The position numbers and the translations under genes were made by a program. From Novosphingobium sp. (lineage in GTDB: Bacteria > Pseudomonadota > Alphaproteobacteria > Sphingomonadales > Sphingomonadaceae), in NCBI GenBank assembly GCA_024236215.1, contig JACKKX010000005.1, positions 124,001 to 188,000 of the forward strand: a stretch of DNA of 64,000 bases, in the 5' to 3' direction. Of the stretch, positions 30,154 through 39,854 are shown piece by piece. The stretch's first letter is position 1, and every line of letters begins with the position of its first letter. The notes beneath the pieces are model-generated. The model made no database searches. It was not told the origin of the DNA and worked only from the letters and a program-made list of their open reading frames with translations.

Positions 30154-31341
30154 ATGATGGAAGCTGCTGCCCCCGGCAGCACGGCGCCGCGCGCCTTCCT
30201 CAACATCGGCGGGATTTCGGTCGCCCGGCTCCAGCTGGGCATCGTCCTTGCGCTGCGCTGTGAGCGGATCGTCTGTCTGGCGGCGGCCATGGAACCGGAA
30301 ATCGTCGCCCTGCAGCACGCCGCCGAAGCTGCGGGTGCGCAGTTCCACCTGATTTCCTCCCCGCGCCAGCTGGTCGGTCTGGTTACCGCCACCGACGAAG
30401 TTGTGGCACTTGGCGATGGACTGTTCGTTTCCGCTGCCGAAGCGGTGGGGCTGCTCGAACAGGGCCAGGCCGTTCTGGTCCAACCGATCGAGCAGGGCCT
30501 GGCAGCCGGGTTCGAGCGCATCGATTTGAACCACGCGGCAGCCGGCGCGATGCGCATTCCTGGCCGTCTGGTTGAGCGGATTGCCGATCTTCCCTCCGAT
30601 TGCGATGCGGCCTCGGCGTTGCAGCGCATCGCCTTGCAGGCTGGAATCCGCCAGCGCCCGATCCCGGCTCCGCTCGATGCGGGTCTGTTCTGGATGCTGA
30701 TCCGCAGCGAGGATGAGGCGCATGCCGTCGAACCGCTGTGGATCCGCCGTCGCACCCGCGATGACGAGAGCCGGAGTCCATCGCGGCTGATCGCGCTGAT
30801 GGCGGTCCGAGGGTTCGGACCTGCCTTGTTGCACGCCGGAAGCGGACCGAATGCCGCGGTGATTGCCGCGGCTTTCCTTGCCTTGCTGGGGGCGGGGGCA
30901 GGGTGGCTTGGCTGGATTGCGACGGCGTTTGTCCTGCTGGCCGGTGGATGGGTCTTGCGCGAAATTGCCGTGTTGCTTGCCCGGATCGAAGCGGACCCGC
31001 TGGCCATTCCGCGCCGACTTGACAGCAAACTGGTTTATGGCTGGCTGCTCGATGCGATCATGGTCCTGGTCGCCGGATGGAGCCTTCCCGTCAGCGCGGG
31101 CGCCGGACTGGGAGACCGCTTCTTTGCGCCATTCATGCTTGCGGGCTTGTTGCGGCTGATGCCGCGTATCGGCAGCGGGCGCATTGCTGCCTGGATGGGG
31201 GACCGGGCCCTGCTGGCCGGGCTGCTTTGTGCGGCGAGTCTATCAGGGCTGGGGATCGCGGCAATCGAGGCGGCGGCGGCGATCGTGCTGATTTCCGGTT
31301 TTGCCTTGCCTCGCGGGCAGTTGCGGATAACGCAGCCTTAA
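30154..31341 (+). CDS. Nucleotidyltransferase-like domain fused to membrane domain (unknown)
   Basis: About 396 residues from ATG 30154 (a second ATG follows at 30157; neither has a clear ribosome site). Residues 1-200 look like a Rossmann-type alpha/beta domain similar in rhythm to sugar/CTP nucleotidyltransferases (strands around ERIVCLAAAM, QFHLISS, DEVVALGDGLFV). Residues about 225-395 hold five or six membrane helices. The layout recalls bifunctional enzymes that pair a nucleotidyltransferase with a CDP-alcohol phosphatidyltransferase, but the DGxxAR...GxxxD motif of the latter is not present, and neither is a clear GxGxR nucleotide loop. Possibly a degenerate descendant. Function not assigned. 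Confidence 0.55.
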   Translation: MMEAAAPGSTAPRAFLNIGGISVARLQLGIVLALRCERIVCLAAAMEPEIVALQHAAEAAGAQFHLISSPRQLVGLVTATDEVVALGDGLFVSAAEAVGLLEQGQAVLVQPIEQGLAAGFERIDLNHAAAGAMRIPGRLVERIADLPSDCDAASALQRIALQAGIRQRPIPAPLDAGLFWMLIRSEDEAHAVEPLWIRRRTRDDESRSPSRLIALMAVRGFGPALLHAGSGPNAAVIAAAFLALLGAGAGWLGWIATAFVLLAGGWVLREIAVLLARIEADPLAIPRRLDSKLVYGWLLDAIMVLVAGWSLPVSAGAGLGDRFFAPFMLAGLLRLMPRIGSGRIAAWMGDRALLAGLLCAASLSGLGIAAIEAAAAIVLISGFALPRGQLRITQP

Positions 31342-31353
31342 CCAAAACGGACT

Positions 31354-32331
31354 ATGGCCGATGCCATGAACCAGCATGCTGCCCAACCTGTTTCCGCCGC
31401 GCAGATCGAGACGACCCTGTGCGACGAATTGGCGCACGGCGATGCCCTGATCGGCACAATCGCGCCGATCCTGCGTCACCTGCTTGCCAACGACGAGCAC
31501 TCGGTGTTCGGTGACGAGATCATCGCCCGGGTCCGGGGCACGATGGCCGATCTCGCCAGGCAGTTGCTCGATGCCCGCGCCAATGCTTCGGGTGACGGCA
31601 ACGATGGTGAGCACGATCCCGATGATGTTACCGTACTGGTCGAACGCTTTGTGGCTCATCCCGGTTTTCTCCACCACATCCACGCGCTCGCGCTGGAATG
31701 GCAGCTGACCGAGCGGCTCCAGGCGCGTCTGGCTCTCGATCCGGTGCTCTCGCCGCTGCTCCAGTCGCTGATTGCCTCGAGCGAGCCCGGTGTCGCGGCG
31801 GCGGCGATGGCGCTGCTTGCGGCGCAGGCGCGGTTTGCCCAGGCCCAGCGGCGGATGAAGCTGTCGTTGACCGAACTTCCCGGCGATCTGCTGCATGCCG
31901 CGCTGGTGGCGCTGCGCGGTCTTTCCGATCATGACCCGGAGAGTCAGGCGCAGATTGCCGCGGCAGAATCCGAAATTCGCGGCCGCTATGATGAAAGCCG
32001 CAGCCGCCTGGGTCTGACCGCGCGGCTGGTCGCGGCAATGGGCGGAGGCGCGACTGCTGCGCTGTCCGTTTCCCACGCCGGGGTTTGCATCTTCCTGACC
32101 GCGCTCTCGCTCGGTTCCGGCCAGGACCGCGATATTGCCGTGCTGACGACTAATGAGGGGCAACTCGCGCGGCTTGCCCTTGCCCTGCGTGCAGCCGGGC
32201 TCAAACCCGCGACGATTGAAGAGCAGTTCGTTTCGCTCCACCCCGATGTTACCCTGCCCGAAGGCTTTGAGCAGGTCGGAGCCGATCGCGCCGCGGCGCT
32301 GCTGGCGCGCAGCGCGGCTTTTGCGGGTTGA
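31354..32331 (+). CDS. Helical repeat-like protein, unknown function
   Basis: 325 residues from ATG 31354, 12 bases after the previous gene. No signal peptide or membrane helix is obvious. The sequence is rich in Ala/Leu/Glu helices (e.g. SSEPGVAAAAMALLAAQARF), suggesting an alpha-solenoid. I do not recognise a family. It ends 10 bases before the kinase-like gene and probably works with it, judging only from spacing and order. Confidence 0.55.
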   Translation: MADAMNQHAAQPVSAAQIETTLCDELAHGDALIGTIAPILRHLLANDEHSVFGDEIIARVRGTMADLARQLLDARANASGDGNDGEHDPDDVTVLVERFVAHPGFLHHIHALALEWQLTERLQARLALDPVLSPLLQSLIASSEPGVAAAAMALLAAQARFAQAQRRMKLSLTELPGDLLHAALVALRGLSDHDPESQAQIAAAESEIRGRYDESRSRLGLTARLVAAMGGGATAALSVSHAGVCIFLTALSLGSGQDRDIAVLTTNEGQLARLALALRAAGLKPATIEEQFVSLHPDVTLPEGFEQVGADRAAALLARSAAFAG

Positions 32332-32341
32332 TTGGATCGCT

Positions 32342-33781
32342 GTGGCGGAAAGCGCAGTTCTTGCCCGGGCGCAGGTCGATGGCGCGGACCGCCTGGTCAG
32401 CGCGGAAGACCCGCTTGCCGGTCTGCAACTGCGCTGCGGGGGCGAGATACCCGGAACGATTGCAATACCGGCCTTGCTCGAACTGGTCCGCAAGGCGCGT
32501 CACTACGGCTTGAAGCTTGCGCGGACGATCCGGGCCAACGATGGCAGCGATCAGATTTCCGCCTGGATCGAGGTCGTTCCCGAAGCGGAAGGGGCGTGCA
32601 AGGTGGCGCTGCGTTCGTGGCAGGCATCGCCGCTCCCGCCCGAGGACCTGGCGGCAACTGCACAGCACCGCGCGGCGATCGAGCGCGGCCTGGCCGAATT
32701 GACCGCCCAGCTCGATGCCGGGCAATGCGTGCTGGCTTGCGAGAGCGAGGCCGCCGATCTTGCCGCGCTGATCGCCGAAATGCGGGGCGGGATTGGTCGG
32801 CCATGGACCGATTTCATCACCATCGAAGGCTCGGATCATCATCAGCCGCTACATTGGCGCCTGCTCGATGGCGCCAAGGTGAAGATCGAGGGGTCGCCGC
32901 GCGACTGGAAAGCCAGCCTGTTGCCGCGCCAGCTTGCCGGAGGCGAGCCAGCCGGATTCGAGCTGTGTCTTGTTGCCGATCGGCCAGCCAACGAAGTGAA
33001 ACCGGCCATCTCGGCGGCTAGCGCTCCAGCCATGCCCAGCAACGGGCCGGGATTGGTCGGGCGCGATATTGCGCCCGTGCTGCGTCAGCCGATCGCCCGG
33101 ATCATCGCCAACGCCGAAACGATCCGCACCCGGCTTGCCGGGCCACTGGCCGAGGAATACAGCCAGTACGCCGCCGATATTGCTACGGCGGGGCAGCACC
33201 TGCTTTCGCTGGTCGAGGACCTTGCCGATCTGGAGGTCGTCGAGGCCGAGGACTTCAACACCGCGCCCGACCGGATCGATCTGGCCGATGTTGCGCGCCG
33301 CGCCGCGGGCATCCTGGGGGTGCGGGCGCAGGAACGCGGGATCGCGATCGACGCACCCAAGCTGGGCGAGCATCTTCCGGCGATTGCCGAGTTTCGGCGG
33401 GTCTTGCAGGTTCTGCTCAACCTCGTCGGCAACGCGATCCGCTATTCGCCGGAGAATTCACAGGTCTGGATCCGCCTTGAGGACGCCGGCGCGCGGGCGC
33501 GCGTGGTGGTGGCCGATCAGGGACCGGGGATCGGACTGGATCAGCAGGCACGGCTGTTCGAAAAGTTCGAGCGCCTTGGCCGCAGCGACGAGCAGGGCTC
33601 GGGATTGGGGCTCTACATCTCGCGGCGTCTGGCGCGGGCGATGGGCGGCGATCTGACGGTCGAAAGCGCACCCGGGCAGGGCGCACGCTTCATTCTCGAT
33701 GTCCCGGCCGATCTCTTGGCGCTAGCCCCGACGACCGCGCAGCACCCAGATCAGTCCGGCGCCGACAGCAGCCCAGATTGA
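32342..33781 (+). CDS. Histidine-kinase-like protein with His-to-Pro change in the H-box
   Basis: 479 residues from GTG 32342. The N-terminal 230 residues show a PAS-like alpha/beta pattern without clear identity. The dimerisation helix follows at about 238-300: where kinases have S-H-E-L-R-T-P-L, this protein reads A-P-V-L-R-Q-P-I, so the phospho-accepting histidine is Pro245. The ATP-binding domain is intact: N-box LVGNAIRYSPE, G1 DQGPGIG, F-box LFEKFERLG, G2 GSGLGLYI. It can probably bind ATP but cannot autophosphorylate in the usual way. No membrane helix, so cytosolic. The last 20 residues are encoded in overlap with the convergent small membrane gene. Confidence 0.7.
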   Translation: MAESAVLARAQVDGADRLVSAEDPLAGLQLRCGGEIPGTIAIPALLELVRKARHYGLKLARTIRANDGSDQISAWIEVVPEAEGACKVALRSWQASPLPPEDLAATAQHRAAIERGLAELTAQLDAGQCVLACESEAADLAALIAEMRGGIGRPWTDFITIEGSDHHQPLHWRLLDGAKVKIEGSPRDWKASLLPRQLAGGEPAGFELCLVADRPANEVKPAISAASAPAMPSNGPGLVGRDIAPVLRQPIARIIANAETIRTRLAGPLAEEYSQYAADIATAGQHLLSLVEDLADLEVVEAEDFNTAPDRIDLADVARRAAGILGVRAQERGIAIDAPKLGEHLPAIAEFRRVLQVLLNLVGNAIRYSPENSQVWIRLEDAGARARVVVADQGPGIGLDQQARLFEKFERLGRSDEQGSGLGLYISRRLARAMGGDLTVESAPGQGARFILDVPADLLALAPTTAQHPDQSGADSSPD

Positions 33782-33937
33782 TCCATAGAGCGTCCAGGCC
33801 CGGTCAGCGAGCATGAAGCTCTCAGGCGGCCACATGATGATGCCGAGCCCCTGAAGCGCCCAGAACAGCCCGGAAAAGACCATCAGGCCGCCCACGATCA
33901 TGTAGAGCACCCGAAGCAGATTGCGCAGCGCTTCCAT
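33722..33937 (-). CDS. Small membrane protein, unknown
   Basis: 71 residues from ATG 33937, with ribosome site GGGGAG four to five bases upstream. Two membrane helices (about 9-30 and 46-66) with a WPPES loop between. An open frame extends upstream to 34198, but that part is out-of-frame sequence of the gltA end and not protein-like. Its last 60 bases overlap the end of the kinase-like gene on the other strand. Function unknown. Confidence 0.65.
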   Translation of the reverse strand: MEALRNLLRVLYMIVGGLMVFSGLFWALQGLGIIMWPPESFMLADRAWTLYGSIWAAVGAGLIWVLRGRRG

Positions 33938-33977
33938 AACTCTCCCCTTTAATTTGGGAGAGCTTATCGGCCCGCGA

Positions 33978-34034
33978 TCAGCGCTTGTCGAGCGGCACGT
34001 AATCGCGCTGGGCCGGGCCGGTGTAGAGCTGGCG
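33978..34034 (-). pseudogene. Fossil 3' end of a second citrate synthase gene
   Basis: Read on the minus strand, 18 codons plus stop spell RQLYTGPAQRDYVPLDKR, a citrate synthase C-terminus. The intact gltA, ending 62 bases away, closes with the same segment differing at three residues (T for A, GQ for DK). Homology stops abruptly just before RQLYTG on the fossil. Only this tail remains, so a second gltA copy was lost or its end was captured by recombination. Confidence 0.7.
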
Positions 34035-34041
34035 CTGCCAG

Positions 34042-34063
34042 CCGGTTTCTCTCGAGAAACCGG
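34042..34063 (-). terminator. Hairpin downstream of gltA
   Basis: Perfect stem CCGGTTTCT / AGAAACCGG with a 4-base loop, 33 bases past the gltA stop and just before the fossil gltA tail. Suitable as a terminator, though no T-run follows. Confidence 0.45.
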
Positions 34064-34095
34064 ATCGACGGCATTCGCCTGCGCCGACGCTGTGC

Positions 34096-35379
34096 TTAGC
34101 GTTGGCCTAGCGGCACGTAGTCGCGCTGGGTCGGGCCGGTGTAGAGCTGGCGCGGGCGCCCGATCTTCTGGCCGGGATCGCTGATCATCTCGTTCCACTG
34201 CGCCACCCAGCCGACCGTGCGGGCCAGCGCGAACAGCGCGGTGAACATGGTGGTCGGGAAACCGATCGCCGAGAGGATCACGCCCGAATAGAAATCGACG
34301 TTGGGGAATAGCTTCTTCTCGATGAAATAATCATCGTGCAGGGCCATTTCCTCAAGCCGCAGCGCCACCTCGAACACCGGATCGGTGACCTTGAGCGCCT
34401 CGAACACCTCACGCACGGTCTGCTGCATCACGGTCGCGCGCGGATCGTAGTTCTTGTAGACGCGGTGGCCGAAGCCCATCAGGCGGAACGGATCGTTCTT
34501 GTCCTTGGCGCGTTCGATATAGTGCGCGATGCGATCGGGCGTACCGATCTCGTGCAGCATGTTGAGCGCGGCCTCGTTGGCGCCGCCGTGTGCCGGGCCC
34601 CACAGGCAGGCGATCCCCGCCGCGATGCAGGCAAAGGGGTTTGCGCCCGACGAACCGGCCAGCCGGACCGTGCTGGTCGAGGCGTTCTGCTCGTGATCGG
34701 CATGGAGGATGAAAATCCGGTCCATCGCCTTTTCGACAGCGGGAACAACCTCGTATTCCTCAGCCGGGACGCCGAAGGTCATGCGCAGGAAGTTGCCGGT
34801 GTAGGACAGCTTGTTGTCCGGATACATGAACGGCTGGCCGACCGAATACTTGTAGGCCATCGCCGCGATCGTCGGCATTTTGGCGATCAGCCGGTGGCTG
34901 CTGATCTTGCGGTGGACGGGATCGGAAATGTCGGTCGAATCGTGATAGAACGCCGAAAGTGCGCCCACCACGCCGCACATGATCGCCATCGGGTGCGCAT
35001 CGCGGCGGAAGCCGCGATAGAAGGTCGCCAGCTGTTCGTGCAGCATGGTGTGGCGGCTGATCGTGGTCTCGAACTGGTCCAGCTCGGCCTGGCCCGGCAA
35101 TTCGCCGTTGAGCAGCAGGTAGCTGACTTCCATGAAGCTCGAATGCTCGGCCAGCTGGCCGATTGGATAGCCACGGTGGAGCAGCACGCCTTCGTCGCCA
35201 TCGATATAGGTCAGCGCGCTTTCGCAGGCCGCAGTGCTGGTGAAGCCGGGGTCATAGGTGAAAGCGCCCGATTGGCCATAAAGCTTGCGGATATCGACAA
35301 CATCGGGTCCGACAGTGCCGGAAATCACCGGGAGATCATAATCCTTGCCGCCAAGGCTCAGCTTTGCCTGATCGCTCAC
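34096..35379 (-). CDS. gltA: Citrate synthase
   Basis: 427 residues, type II hexameric citrate synthase condensing oxaloacetate and acetyl-CoA. The start is GTG 35379 (VSDQAKLSL), preceded by GAGGAGAA; an upstream ATG at 35394 would lie in the ribosome site. Catalytic histidines and aspartate lie in [28 protein letters not shown] and the C-terminal DFYSGV region. It follows gltX by 11 bases, so the two form an operon. Confidence 0.96.
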   Translation of the reverse strand: MSDQAKLSLGGKDYDLPVISGTVGPDVVDIRKLYGQSGAFTYDPGFTSTAACESALTYIDGDEGVLLHRGYPIGQLAEHSSFMEVSYLLLNGELPGQAELDQFETTISRHTMLHEQLATFYRGFRRDAHPMAIMCGVVGALSAFYHDSTDISDPVHRKISSHRLIAKMPTIAAMAYKYSVGQPFMYPDNKLSYTGNFLRMTFGVPAEEYEVVPAVEKAMDRIFILHADHEQNASTSTVRLAGSSGANPFACIAAGIACLWGPAHGGANEAALNMLHEIGTPDRIAHYIERAKDKNDPFRLMGFGHRVYKNYDPRATVMQQTVREVFEALKVTDPVFEVALRLEEMALHDDYFIEKKLFPNVDFYSGVILSAIGFPTTMFTALFALARTVGWVAQWNEMISDPGQKIGRPRQLYTGPTQRDYVPLGQR

Positions 35380-35390
35380 AATACTTCTCC

Positions 35391-36842
35391 TCAAACCTGT
35401 ACTTTGCCGGTGGCCTGCGCGGCAATGCGCGCAAGGCTCTCGTCCCGGCCAAGAAGTACCAAGACATCGAATATACCTGGGGAAGTCGTTTGACCCGTTA
35501 GCGCGGCCCTAAGGGGTTGTGCAAGCTTGCCGAGTCCCAGGCCAAGCTCTTCCGCCATGCCCTTGAGCAGGCCTTCGAGCGCTTCGAGTGTCCATTCATC
35601 GCTGCCGGCGATCCGGTCAAGGATCCGGCCAAGCAACGCGCGCGCCTCGTCACCCAGAAGCGCTTCGGCCTTGGGATCGATCGCCAGCGGGCGCTTGGCG
35701 AACAGGAACGCGGCGCCGGCAGCAAGTTCGTTGAGATCCCTGGCGCGCACCTTGAGTACCGGCATGGCGCGGGCCAGCAGGTCAGGATCGGCCTCGCCCG
35801 CCATGCGCGGGGCGACCAGTCCGGCCAGCCGGGCATCGTCGGCCTCGCGCAGGTAATGCCCATTGAGGTTGAGCAGCTTGGCCATGTCAAACCGTGCCGC
35901 GCCCTTGCCGACGTGCGCGATATCGAACCACTCGACCGCCTGTTCTCGGCCGATGATCTCGTCATCGCCATGGCCCCAGCCGAGGCGGAGCAGATAGTTG
36001 AACAGTGCTTCGGGCAGGATTCCCATCTCGTCGCGATAGGCATCGACGCCCAGCGCGCCGTGACGTTTGGAAAGCTTGGCTCCATCGGCGCCATGGATCA
36101 GCGGCACGTGGCCATAGACCGGATCGGGCCAGCCGCCCTCAACGGCGTCCATCGCGCGGATGATCAGCAGCTGGCGGAAGGCATTGTTGATGTGATCGTC
36201 GCCGCGGATCACGTGGGTTACGCCCATATCGTGATCGTCGACAACCACCGCGAGCATATAGGTGGGAGTGCCATCGGAACGCAGCAGGATGAAATCGTCG
36301 AGCTCGGCGTTGCTGACGGTGATCGCGCCCTGAACCTGATCGTCGATGGTGGTCTCGCCATCGCGCGGCGCCTTGATACGCACTACGAAAGGGCGATCCT
36401 GGGGCAGGGTAGCGGGATCTGCGTCGCGCCATTCGCTGTGGATGCGGAACGGGCGGCGCTCGGCCTGGGCAGCTTCGCGGCGGGCGGCGAGATCTTCCTG
36501 GGTCAGGTAGCAGCGATAGGCATGGCCGGAGGCGAGCAGCCGGTGCGCCACCTCGGCGTGGCGATCCGAGCGCGCGAACTGGAAGGTGGCGGGTTCATCG
36601 CCCATCAGACCCAGCCACTCGAGCCCGTCGAAGATTGCCGCGATCGCGGGTTCGGTGGAGCGGGCGCGATCGGTATCCTCGATCCGCAGCAGGTATTTGC
36701 CGCCATGATGGCGGGCGAACAGCCAATTGAACAGCGCGGTGCGCGCTCCGCCGATGTGCAGGAAACCGGTGGGAGAAGGGGCAAACCGCGTGACCACGCC
36801 GCGACCGCCTGTCGCTGCCGGGGTTACGCTCGCGCTTGCCAT
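35391..36842 (-). CDS. gltX: Glutamate-tRNA ligase
   Basis: 483 residues from ATG 36842 ([10 protein letters not shown]). Class I aminoacyl-tRNA synthetase. The HIGH motif appears as FLHIGGART and the KMSKS motif as KLSKRHG, both normal for bacterial GluRS. A longer frame reaching 36953 overlaps the comEC start and is not conserved-looking. Only 28 bases separate its start from the divergent comEC. Confidence 0.95.
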   Translation of the reverse strand: MASASVTPAATGGRGVVTRFAPSPTGFLHIGGARTALFNWLFARHHGGKYLLRIEDTDRARSTEPAIAAIFDGLEWLGLMGDEPATFQFARSDRHAEVAHRLLASGHAYRCYLTQEDLAARREAAQAERRPFRIHSEWRDADPATLPQDRPFVVRIKAPRDGETTIDDQVQGAITVSNAELDDFILLRSDGTPTYMLAVVVDDHDMGVTHVIRGDDHINNAFRQLLIIRAMDAVEGGWPDPVYGHVPLIHGADGAKLSKRHGALGVDAYRDEMGILPEALFNYLLRLGWGHGDDEIIGREQAVEWFDIAHVGKGAARFDMAKLLNLNGHYLREADDARLAGLVAPRMAGEADPDLLARAMPVLKVRARDLNELAAGAAFLFAKRPLAIDPKAEALLGDEARALLGRILDRIAGSDEWTLEALEGLLKGMAEELGLGLGKLAQPLRAALTGQTTSPGIFDVLVLLGRDESLARIAAQATGKVQV

Positions 36843-36870
36843 TGGTCCCACCTTCCTGTTGTCTGCGATT

Positions 36871-39075
36871 ATGGCCAGCACCGCGCCGCCGATCGTGCCC
36901 CTGGGCAACGAACCGCCTGACGGCGCTGCACTGCAACATAGCCATTGGCGCATGCGCGCGCGCTTGGCAAGCGGACTTCGTCGCGGCGAGAGCTTCCTCG
37001 AAAGTGCCGGATTTGACCGGGCGCCCTGGCTGGTTGTGGCGCTGGCTGGCGGGATCGCGGGCTGGTTCGTGCTTCCCGGGCCGGCGCAGTGGGTGGGTCT
37101 GATCGCTTGCGGACTGGTACTTGCCGCTGTTGCTGCCTGGATTTTTCCCGGGGAAGATCAATTTCCCTATCTTCGTCAATCACTTGCCGCCATGAGCCTG
37201 GCACTGGTGGCAGGCTGCGTTCTGGTCTGGGGCAAGTCTGCCCTGGCGGGGGCGGAGCCGATTGCCCGGCCGCAGGTTGCCGTGCTCGATGCGCGGGTGT
37301 TGAGCCGCGAGGATCGTCCTTCGGAAGCGCGGATCCGGCTGATCGCGGCGACGCGCGATCCTGCGACAGGACGGGCGATCAGGGTGCGGCTCAATCTTGA
37401 CGGCGCGCAGGATCAAAGCGGCATCGATACCGGCGCGCTGATCCGCATCAAGACGCGGCTGATGCCGCCCGCGCCGCCGATGCTGCCGGGCGGCTATGAT
37501 TTTGCCCGCAGCGCCTGGTTTGTCGGCCTTGCCGCGACCGGCAGCGTGCTTTCCCAACCCGAAGTGCTTGAACCCGCACCGCCGGGCGGTTCGCTGCAAC
37601 GCCTCCAGCGCAGCCTTTCCGAACATGTACGTGCCAATCTGTCCGGCTCGCCGGGAGCGATAGCAGCGGCCTTTGCCAGCGGAGATCGGGGCGCCATCGC
37701 TGCGACCGACGAGGAGGCGATGCGCGATGCCGGGCTGACCCATCTGCTCTCGATCAGCGGGCTGCATGTCAGTGCGGTGGTCGCGGCGGGATACTTTCTG
37801 GCGCTGCGGTTGCTGGCACTGATCCCATGGCTTGCCTTGCGGTTGCGCTTGCCGCTGGTCGCGGCCGGGGCTGGGGCGCTGGCGGGAATTGGCTATACCG
37901 TGCTGACCGGTGCCGAGGTTCCGACAATCCGCTCGTGCATCGGCGCGGTGCTGGTGCTGCTGGCGCTGGTGCTGGGGCGCGAGCCGCTGTCGATGCGGAT
38001 GGTGGCGGTGGCGGCCTTCTGCGTGTTGTTGTTCTGGCCCGAGGCGCTGGTCGGCCCGAGCTTCCAGATGAGCTTTGCCGCAGTGATCGCGATTGTCGCG
38101 CTGCACGGGTTGCCGCGGGTACGGGCGCTGACCGCCCCGCGCGCGCAGCCGTGGTGGGAGGCCGGGCTGCGCCATATCGCTTCGCTGCTGCTGACGGGGG
38201 TAGTGATCGAGCTGGCGCTGATGCCGATCGGACTGTTCCATTTCCACCGTGCAGGGGTTTACGGGGCGATCGCCAATGTCATCGCCATTCCGCTGACCAC
38301 TCTGGCTTCGATGCCGCTGATCGCGCTGGCGCTGCTGGCCGATCCGATTGGGGCAGGGGCCCCGTTTTGGTGGCTGGCGGGCAAGTCGCTCGAATTGCTC
38401 TTGGGGCTGGCCCATTGGACCGCCGGGCTGCCCGGCGCGGTGACGGCGATGCCGGCGATGGGGCGCGGGGCCTTCGCGCTGTTCCTCGCCGGCGGGGTGT
38501 GGCTGGCGCTGTGGAGCGGACGCGTACGGTTGTGGGGGGTGATCCCGGCCGCGATCGGCACCCTTCTTCTCGCCGCGCTCGATCCGGCCGACCTGCTGAT
38601 CTCCGGCGATGGACACCACGTCGGCATCACCGGCGAGGCGGGCGATGACCTGTTGGTGCTGCGCGACAGCCGCTCCGACTATGCCCGCGACAACCTGACC
38701 GAGATCGCCGGGATGAACGGCACCACCCGGTTGCTCGCCGACTGGCCCGGCGCCCGCTGCAACCCCGATTTCTGCGCGATTACAATGCGGCGGGACGGAC
38801 GAAACTGGAACCTGTTGATCGCGCGGGGCAAGGAACTGATCCGCGAGCGCGAATTGGCCGCCGCTTGCGAACGCGCCGACATAATCATCGCCGACCGGCG
38901 CCTGCCCGGATCGTGCCGTCCGCGCTGGCTCAAGGCGGATCGCGCGTTGCTCTCCCGCACCGGCGGGCTGGCGATCGATCTTGACGGCGGGGAGGTCAAA
39001 ACCGTCGCCGCGCAGGAAGGGCATCATGGCTGGTGGCAACCCGGCCAACCGAAGGCCGAAGCCGCGCCTCAGTGA
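36871..39075 (+). CDS. comEC: ComEC/Rec2-type membrane protein
   Basis: 734 residues from ATG 36871. DNA-uptake channel family: N-terminal helices and a soluble OB-like domain (about 100-230), then the competence domain with many helices ([20 protein letters not shown] is the family signature). The C-terminal part (about 570-734) resembles the beta-lactamase-like domain of ComEC but lacks a recognisable HxHxDH zinc motif, as in many alphaproteobacterial forms. Whether the strain is naturally competent cannot be told. Its 3' end overlaps lexA by 7 bases. Confidence 0.85.
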   Translation: MASTAPPIVPLGNEPPDGAALQHSHWRMRARLASGLRRGESFLESAGFDRAPWLVVALAGGIAGWFVLPGPAQWVGLIACGLVLAAVAAWIFPGEDQFPYLRQSLAAMSLALVAGCVLVWGKSALAGAEPIARPQVAVLDARVLSREDRPSEARIRLIAATRDPATGRAIRVRLNLDGAQDQSGIDTGALIRIKTRLMPPAPPMLPGGYDFARSAWFVGLAATGSVLSQPEVLEPAPPGGSLQRLQRSLSEHVRANLSGSPGAIAAAFASGDRGAIAATDEEAMRDAGLTHLLSISGLHVSAVVAAGYFLALRLLALIPWLALRLRLPLVAAGAGALAGIGYTVLTGAEVPTIRSCIGAVLVLLALVLGREPLSMRMVAVAAFCVLLFWPEALVGPSFQMSFAAVIAIVALHGLPRVRALTAPRAQPWWEAGLRHIASLLLTGVVIELALMPIGLFHFHRAGVYGAIANVIAIPLTTLASMPLIALALLADPIGAGAPFWWLAGKSLELLLGLAHWTAGLPGAVTAMPAMGRGAFALFLAGGVWLALWSGRVRLWGVIPAAIGTLLLAALDPADLLISGDGHHVGITGEAGDDLLVLRDSRSDYARDNLTEIAGMNGTTRLLADWPGARCNPDFCAITMRRDGRNWNLLIARGKELIRERELAAACERADIIIADRRLPGSCRPRWLKADRALLSRTGGLAIDLDGGEVKTVAAQEGHHGWWQPGQPKAEAAPQ

Positions 39076-39758
39076 TAGCGGCGCAGCAATCCGGCGAGCT
39101 TGCCCTGAACCAGAACTTCGTCGGGGCGGTAGACCTGCGGTTCATAGGCGGCGTTGGCCGGATCGAGCCGGATCATCCCGTTCTGGCGGCGCAGGTACTT
39201 GAGCGTGGCTTCCTCACCCCGGACCAGCGCGACTACGATCTCGCCATCGCGGGCGGTGTCGGTGCGGCGTACGAGGGCGTAATCACCATCGAAAATCCCC
39301 GCTTCGACCATCGAATCCCCGGAAACCTCAAGCGCATAGTGCTCACCCGCACCCAGCAGCGCGGCGGGAACGGGCAGCGTTGCGCTGGTTTCGAGCGCCT
39401 CGATCGGCACACCGGCGGCAATCCGCCCATGGAGCGGAATCTCGATCACATCGTTGGCCGGGGCGGGGCGCGTCTTGGGCGGGCGGATCACGGCTGCGGC
39501 GGCATTGCTGTTCGCGGCCTTGGCGGGGGCCTTGCTGGATACGTCCTCAGGCTGGCGCAGCACCTCGAGTGCACGGGCGCGGTTGGGCAGACGGCGAATG
39601 AACCCGCGTTCCTCAAGCGCCGAGATCAACCGGTGCACCCCCGACTTCGACTTGAGATCGAGCGCTTCCTTCATCTCCTCAAACGAGGGGGAAACCCCGC
39701 TATCCTCAAGCCGGGCCTGGATGAAGCGGATCAGTTCGTGCTGCTTGCGGGTCAGCAT
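39069..39758 (-). CDS. lexA: SOS repressor LexA
   Basis: 229 residues from ATG 39758 ([10 protein letters not shown]). Winged-helix DNA-binding domain 1-65, long linker (about 70-100), and serine autoprotease domain. The cleavage site is Ala115-Gly116 (IAAGVP); the Ser149/Lys187 dyad is visible (SGDSM; ATLKYL). Represses DNA-damage genes until RecA filaments trigger self-cleavage. Two LexA boxes lie just upstream, so it is autoregulated. Confidence 0.96.
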   Translation of the reverse strand: MLTRKQHELIRFIQARLEDSGVSPSFEEMKEALDLKSKSGVHRLISALEERGFIRRLPNRARALEVLRQPEDVSSKAPAKAANSNAAAAVIRPPKTRPAPANDVIEIPLHGRIAAGVPIEALETSATLPVPAALLGAGEHYALEVSGDSMVEAGIFDGDYALVRRTDTARDGEIVVALVRGEEATLKYLRRQNGMIRLDPANAAYEPQVYRPDEVLVQGKLAGLLRRYH

Positions 39759-39783
39759 GGGTGTCACTCCGTTGGAACGGCAT

Positions 39784-39798
39784 GTTCCCGTGCCGTTC
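39784..39798. promoter_or_regulatory. LexA box 1 (GTTC-N7-GTTC)
   Basis: GTTC at 39784-39787 and 39795-39798 separated by exactly seven bases, 25 bases upstream of the lexA start. This is the alphaproteobacterial LexA direct-repeat operator. Confidence 0.85.
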
Positions 39799-39801
39799 AG
39801 T

Positions 39802-39816
39802 GAACGAATGCGGAAC
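39802..39816. promoter_or_regulatory. LexA box 2 (GAAC-N7-GAAC)
   Basis: GAAC at 39802-39805 and 39813-39816 with seven bases between, only three bases from box 1 and in the opposite orientation. A double operator in front of lexA. Confidence 0.85.
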
Positions 39817-39854
39817 AAGTAAGCAACACCGCGAATCGAGTCAAGCGGCTTCGT

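Noticed and set aside
33938-34198. N-terminal extension of the 71-residue membrane protein
   Set aside because: The extra part is the gltA end read out of frame; the ATG at 33937 has a good ribosome site.
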